Assembly (NCBI RefSeq): GCF_003990045.1
Contig: NZ_RZGZ01000001.1
Location: 558,001-622,000 of the forward strand
Direction: 5' to 3'
Length of the DNA: 64,000 nt
Source of the DNA: Labedella endophytica
GTDB taxonomy: Bacteria; Actinomycetota; Actinomycetes; Actinomycetales; Microbacteriaceae
Part shown: positions 60,738 to 64,000 of the stretch, piece after piece
Layout: each line of letters opens with the position of its first letter
How positions within the stretch are numbered: position 1 is the first letter of the stretch
Notes under the pieces: generated by a model
Database searches by the model: none
What the model saw: the letters and a program-made list of their open reading frames with translations, nothing else
What the model was told of the DNA's origin: nothing
Made by a program: the position numbers and the translations under genes

Positions 60738-60781
60738 TTGACAGGGAACGTTCAATGTGGTGACATGTGAAACCGGTTAGT
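60738..60781 (+). promoter_or_regulatory. Promoter and LacI-type operator of the dehydrogenase-ABC operon
   Basis: -35 TTGACA (60738-60743), 17 bases, -10 TGACAT (60761-60766). The operator TGAAACCGGTTAGT (60768-60781; core AAACCGGTT is palindromic) covers the predicted transcription start near 60773. Confidence 0.7.
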
Positions 60782-60807
60782 ACTGACCCGATCGCAAGGA
60801 GGCGAAC

Positions 60808-61779
60808 GTGCTCGATGACTCTGCTCTCGACGGGATCGACCGCGTTCTCGTCACCGGCGCGGACGGACGAGTCGGCCGCGCAGCCTGCGACGCTCTGACG
60901 TCCAGAGGGGTGGCGGTCACCGGACTCGCCCTCGACTGGACGGCGGAGAGCTCGGCCGACCGACTCGTCACCGGGGATGCGCGTGACCGTGTCGCCGTGG
61001 CGGAGGCACTCGACGGGGTCGACGCGATCGTCCACACCGCTGCGATCGCGCATCCCAGCCTCGGCGACGCCGTCACCGTCTTCGGCGTCAACACGATCTC
61101 GACACTCAACGTCCTCAGCTCCGCGGGGGAACGCGGTATCCGGCGTGCCGTCATCTGCAGCAGCATCAACGCCTTCGGCGTTCCGATGAACCATCACGAC
61201 ATCGCGCCGGCCTACTACCCGCTCGACGAGGACATGCCCGTCGCCCTCGACGACTGGTACTCGCTCTCGAAGCTCACCGACGAGAACACCGCCAGGATGG
61301 CCGCGAGTCGATGGGGCATGAGCATCGTCGCGCTCCGCCTGCCGTTCGTCCGGAGCGGTGCCGAGCTCCTCGAGTACTCGCGGCGCCTGTCGAACGACCC
61401 CGACTCCTTCGCCACCCTGGCGAAGGAAGGGTGGTCGTACATCGCGGTCCAGGATGCGGTCACGGCGATCATCGGAGGCCTGGCCGATCGACCGGCCGGC
61501 GCTCATGTGCTCATGGTGGCCGCCGACGACACAGTCATCGACCTGCCGACGGACGAACTGCTCCGACGCTACGCACCCGACGTGCCCGTGCGCACTCGGA
61601 TCACCGGCCGGACGGGTCTCGTAGACTCCGGCCGTGCCCTCCGCCTGTTCGGATGGCGTCCCGAATTCTCGGTGCACGCCGCCTCCGGCGACCACGCTCC
61701 CGTCGAACCCGAACAGCGGCCGTCGGCCGCTGCGCGGATCAGCGGTACGGATGGCGCGCTCACGCCATCGGACACCTGA
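60808..61779 (+). CDS. NAD-dependent epimerase/dehydratase (uronate dehydrogenase-like)
   Basis: A 323-residue extended short-chain dehydrogenase: RVLVTGADGRVGRAACDALT gives the NAD site, HTAAIAHPSLG follows, and the catalytic Tyr-Lys are in YSLSKLTDEN (about residues 151-155) with Ser in CSSINAFG. Within a sugar-acid pathway the nearest function is oxidation of an aldose or uronate to a lactone, as in uronate dehydrogenase (inference). GTG 60808 has a perfect AAGGAGG five bases upstream. It leads the plus-strand operon with the ABC importer. Confidence 0.85.
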   Translation: MLDDSALDGIDRVLVTGADGRVGRAACDALTSRGVAVTGLALDWTAESSADRLVTGDARDRVAVAEALDGVDAIVHTAAIAHPSLGDAVTVFGVNTISTLNVLSSAGERGIRRAVICSSINAFGVPMNHHDIAPAYYPLDEDMPVALDDWYSLSKLTDENTARMAASRWGMSIVALRLPFVRSGAELLEYSRRLSNDPDSFATLAKEGWSYIAVQDAVTAIIGGLADRPAGAHVLMVAADDTVIDLPTDELLRRYAPDVPVRTRITGRTGLVDSGRALRLFGWRPEFSVHAASGDHAPVEPEQRPSAAARISGTDGALTPSDT

Positions 61780-61815
61780 CCCCGCTCCGGGGTCACCTAT
61801 CACGAGGAAGTCTCA

Positions 61816-63183
61816 ATGAAGATGCTTGCGAAACGTTGGATGGCGGGAACCGTCGCGGTCGTCACGGTCGCCGGGCTGGCGGCCTGCGCGACGGGCGATG
61901 CCGATTCGGACGGTACCGTCGACGGGCCCGTCACGATCTCGGTGGGCGGGATGCCCACCACCGAGCGACCCGAGGAGCGGGCGTTCTTCCAGAACCGCAT
62001 CGAGGAGTTCGAGAAGGCCAACCCGGACATCACGATCGAGGGGGAGGAGACCCGCTACGACGTCAACACGTTCAACGCGCTCCTGGCCGGCGGAGGCCTA
62101 CCCACCCTCATCAACGTGCCGTTCACCGAGATGCAGGGCCTCATCAGCCGGCAGCAGGTGCTCGATGTCACGCCATACACGTCTGAGAGCGAGGTCCTCT
62201 CGCAGCTGAACCCCCGCGTTCAGGAGGTCGTGAGCAGTGACGACAAGATCTACGGCGTTCCGTGGACGGCCTATACGATGTCGCTCCTCTACAACCGCGA
62301 CCTCTTCGCGGCAGCGGGTCTCGATCCCGACGCACCACCGACGACGTGGGACGAGGTGCGTGAGGCCGCCGTGGCGATCACGGAGAGCACCGACGCCCAG
62401 GGGTTCGGCAGCATGACGACGGAGAACGCGGGCGGCTGGGCCGCAGCCACGATGGCCTACTCGTTCGGCGGTCTCGTCGAGAACGAGGAGGGAACGGAGG
62501 CAACCGTCGACACGGACGCCATGCGCGAGGTCCTGGAGTTCTACCAGACTCTGCGCTGGGAGGACAACGTCTTCGGTGACAACTTCCTGCTGAACTACGA
62601 CGACGCCTCGCAGCAGTTCGCGGCCGGCAACATCGGCATGTTCCTGCAGGGTTCGGACGCCTACCCCCGCATGGTCGACTCGCTGGGCATGACGCCGGAT
62701 TCCGTGGGCATCGCCCCCCTCCCGCAGGAGTCGAACGGGCTCGGCACGCTCGCCGGCGGCACGGTCGCCGTCATCACCCCGACCGCGACGGAGGCCGAGG
62801 CGGCTGCCGCGATCAAGTGGATCGAGTTCCACCGCTTCGAGAAGTACTCGAGCGAGGAGGCCGCCCGCGCGGAGGCCGAAGCCGGAGTGGCGGAAGGAGT
62901 CACTGTCGGATCTCCGGAATCGCCCGTCGTCGACGAGGCCGTCTACGCCACCTACCTGTCGTGGATCGACGACCTGATCAACGTCCCTCGGGAAAACTTC
63001 ACCGTGTTCCTCGACAGCGTCGAGACGCTCCCGCTCGTTCCGGAGCCCGCGACCAAGGCCCAGGAGGTCTACGCGCTCCTCGACCCCGTGGTGCAGGCCG
63101 TCCTCACTCGTGAGGACGCGGATATCCCCGCCCTCCTCGAGAGCGCCCAATCCGCCGCGCAATCGGCGATCGACGCAGGTTGA
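61816..63183 (+). CDS. ABC sugar transporter substrate-binding lipoprotein
   Basis: A 455-residue extracellular binding protein (family 1, MalE-like). A lipoprotein signal peptide ends in AGLAACA with the lipid-modified Cys at about residue 24. Then the two-lobe fold: TISVGGMPTTERPEERAFFQ, INVPFTEMQGLISRQQVLDV, GVPWTAYTMSLLYNRDLFAA and IKWIEFHRFEKYSSEEAARA. ATG 61816 has GAGGAAG upstream. It delivers the locus substrate to the permease encoded downstream; a binding protein of this family usually takes oligosaccharides or modified sugars. Confidence 0.93.
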   Translation: MKMLAKRWMAGTVAVVTVAGLAACATGDADSDGTVDGPVTISVGGMPTTERPEERAFFQNRIEEFEKANPDITIEGEETRYDVNTFNALLAGGGLPTLINVPFTEMQGLISRQQVLDVTPYTSESEVLSQLNPRVQEVVSSDDKIYGVPWTAYTMSLLYNRDLFAAAGLDPDAPPTTWDEVREAAVAITESTDAQGFGSMTTENAGGWAAATMAYSFGGLVENEEGTEATVDTDAMREVLEFYQTLRWEDNVFGDNFLLNYDDASQQFAAGNIGMFLQGSDAYPRMVDSLGMTPDSVGIAPLPQESNGLGTLAGGTVAVITPTATEAEAAAAIKWIEFHRFEKYSSEEAARAEAEAGVAEGVTVGSPESPVVDEAVYATYLSWIDDLINVPRENFTVFLDSVETLPLVPEPATKAQEVYALLDPVVQAVLTREDADIPALLESAQSAAQSAIDAG

Positions 63184-63186
63184 CCC

Positions 63187-63218
63187 GTGTGGCGGGCGCC
63201 CTCCGGCGCCCGCCACAC
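63187..63218 (+). terminator. Intra-operon hairpin between binding protein and permease
   Basis: GTGTGGCGGGCGC (63187-63199) pairs with GCGCCCGCCACAC (63206-63218), 13-bp perfect stem, starting three bases after the binding-protein stop. No T-run follows. Such stems in ABC sugar operons give more binding protein than permease by partial termination or 3' protection. Confidence 0.7.
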
Positions 63219-63241
63219 CCCACTGATCCGAAGGAATGCGC

Positions 63242-64000
63242 ATGGCGACCACCACCCTCAGGCCACGCTCGACGTCGATGGGGAGTTCGACGAGAGCGGG
63301 ACGACGATCGCATCCGATCGCGCGCTGGTTGAAGTACGGCGGACCCGTCCGCTTCCTCTTCATCCTGCCGACGCTCCTGGTCTTCGGTCTCTTCGCGTGG
63401 TGGCCCATCGTGCGCTCGCTGGGCATCAGCCTGCAGCAGACCAACTTCGTCACGACGCGATGGGTGGGTCTCGAGAACTTCACGCGGGTGTTCGCCGATC
63501 CCCTCCTCGGGACCGCGACGGTGAACACGATCTGGTTCGCCGCGCTCGCCCTCGTGATCGGCTTCCCCGTGCCCCTCCTGCTCGCCGTCGCGGTGTCGGA
63601 GATGCGCCGCGCTCGGGGCATCGCCTCGGTCCTGGCCTACATGCCGGTCATCCTGCCCCCGGTGGTCGCGACGCTCCTCTGGAAGGCGTTCTATGACCCC
63701 AGCTCCACGGGGCTCTTCAACTCGATCTTCGGTTCCGTCGGAATGGACCCGATTCCCTGGCTCAACAACGGCGACCTGGCGATGCCCGCGATCGTCGTCC
63801 AGGCGACGTGGGCCAGCTTCGGCACGGCGACGATCATCTACCTGGCATCCCTCATGAGCATCGGCCCTGAGCTCTACGAGGCGGCCGAGGTCGACGGCGC
63901 CGGGTTCTTCCGGCGCATCTGGCACATCACGCTGCCGCAGCTGCGATCGGTGATCCTCGTGCTGGTCCTCCTCCAGATAATCGGGACACTGCAGGTGTTC
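63242..64000 (+). CDS. ABC sugar transporter permease (3' end outside window)
   Basis: Open from ATG 63242 to the window edge, 253 codons read directly. Basic N-terminus (RPRSTSMGSSTRAGRRSHP), first membrane helix FLFILPTLLVFGLFAWWPIV, then QTNFVTTRWVGLENFTRVF, several helices, and the EAA loop EAAEVDGAGFFRRIWHITLP near residue 220 that docks the ATPase. It is the MalF-type (first) permease of a carbohydrate importer; a second permease should follow outside the window. AAGGAATGCGC lies upstream as ribosome site. Confidence 0.92.
   Translation, partial: MATTTLRPRSTSMGSSTRAGRRSHPIARWLKYGGPVRFLFILPTLLVFGLFAWWPIVRSLGISLQQTNFVTTRWVGLENFTRVFADPLLGTATVNTIWFAALALVIGFPVPLLLAVAVSEMRRARGIASVLAYMPVILPPVVATLLWKAFYDPSSTGLFNSIFGSVGMDPIPWLNNGDLAMPAIVVQATWASFGTATIIYLASLMSIGPELYEAAEVDGAGFFRRIWHITLPQLRSVILVLVLLQIIGTLQVF

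Noticed and set aside
52675-64000. Mobile element carrying the sugar-acid genes
   Set aside because: No integrase, transposase, direct-repeat ends or tRNA gene was seen; only a weak AT-rich border.

Overview
The window is high-GC DNA read as the chromosome of an actinobacterium, most likely of the family Microbacteriaceae. This rests on gene content and style: a wall-less-outer-membrane (no Wza) Wzx/Wzy polysaccharide locus with a one-piece tyrosine kinase, a TIGR03252-type HhH-GPD protein, DUF4126 and YpfJ-like proteins, many ATGA/GTGA gene overlaps, and many -10 boxes (TAnnnT) lying 6-7 nt before the start codon, which points to leaderless mRNAs. No rRNA, tRNA, CRISPR, integrase or transposase was seen.

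Layout. 1-11 kb is housekeeping: the end of an acyltransferase-3 gene, pirin, a small GNAT, a DMT exporter, RecQ, a 17-bp tandem repeat, an acyl-CoA oxidase, a second DMT exporter with a divergent CGNR regulator, and malate dehydrogenase. 10.6-34 kb is a cell-envelope and exopolysaccharide region: a cytidylyltransferase and CDP-alcohol phosphatidyltransferase pair, a giant LamG/PKD secreted protein, four glycosyltransferases plus an initiating sugar-phosphate transferase, a Wzx flippase, a Wzy-like polymerase, a secreted beta-helix protein, a Wzz/BY-kinase and a low-molecular-weight tyrosine phosphatase. Together these make, export and regulate the length of one polysaccharide with an inferred repeat of up to five sugars.

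34-52.3 kb is mixed core: a zinc metallopeptidase, a PadR/HAAS pair, methylcitrate synthase and methylisocitrate lyase, a VanZ-RDD protein, a GAF-LuxR regulator divergent from DUF485-ActP (acetate uptake), SbcCD, DUF4126, a cold-shock protein next to a fatty acid desaturase, an HhH-GPD protein and three short acidic proteins. Almost every convergent junction carries a strong palindromic terminator.

52.7 kb to the end is an accessory sugar-acid catabolic locus: esterase, KDPG-type aldolase, KDG-type kinase, a RspA/ManD-like dehydratase, a LacI regulator, a DgoD-like dehydratase, an FAD-dependent oxidoreductase, an NAD-dependent dehydrogenase and an ABC importer that runs off the window. Four LacI-type operator-like palindromes sit on the four outward promoters of this locus, so it looks like one locally controlled regulon. 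Its substrate is not a standard one and it is the best candidate here for an undescribed pathway.
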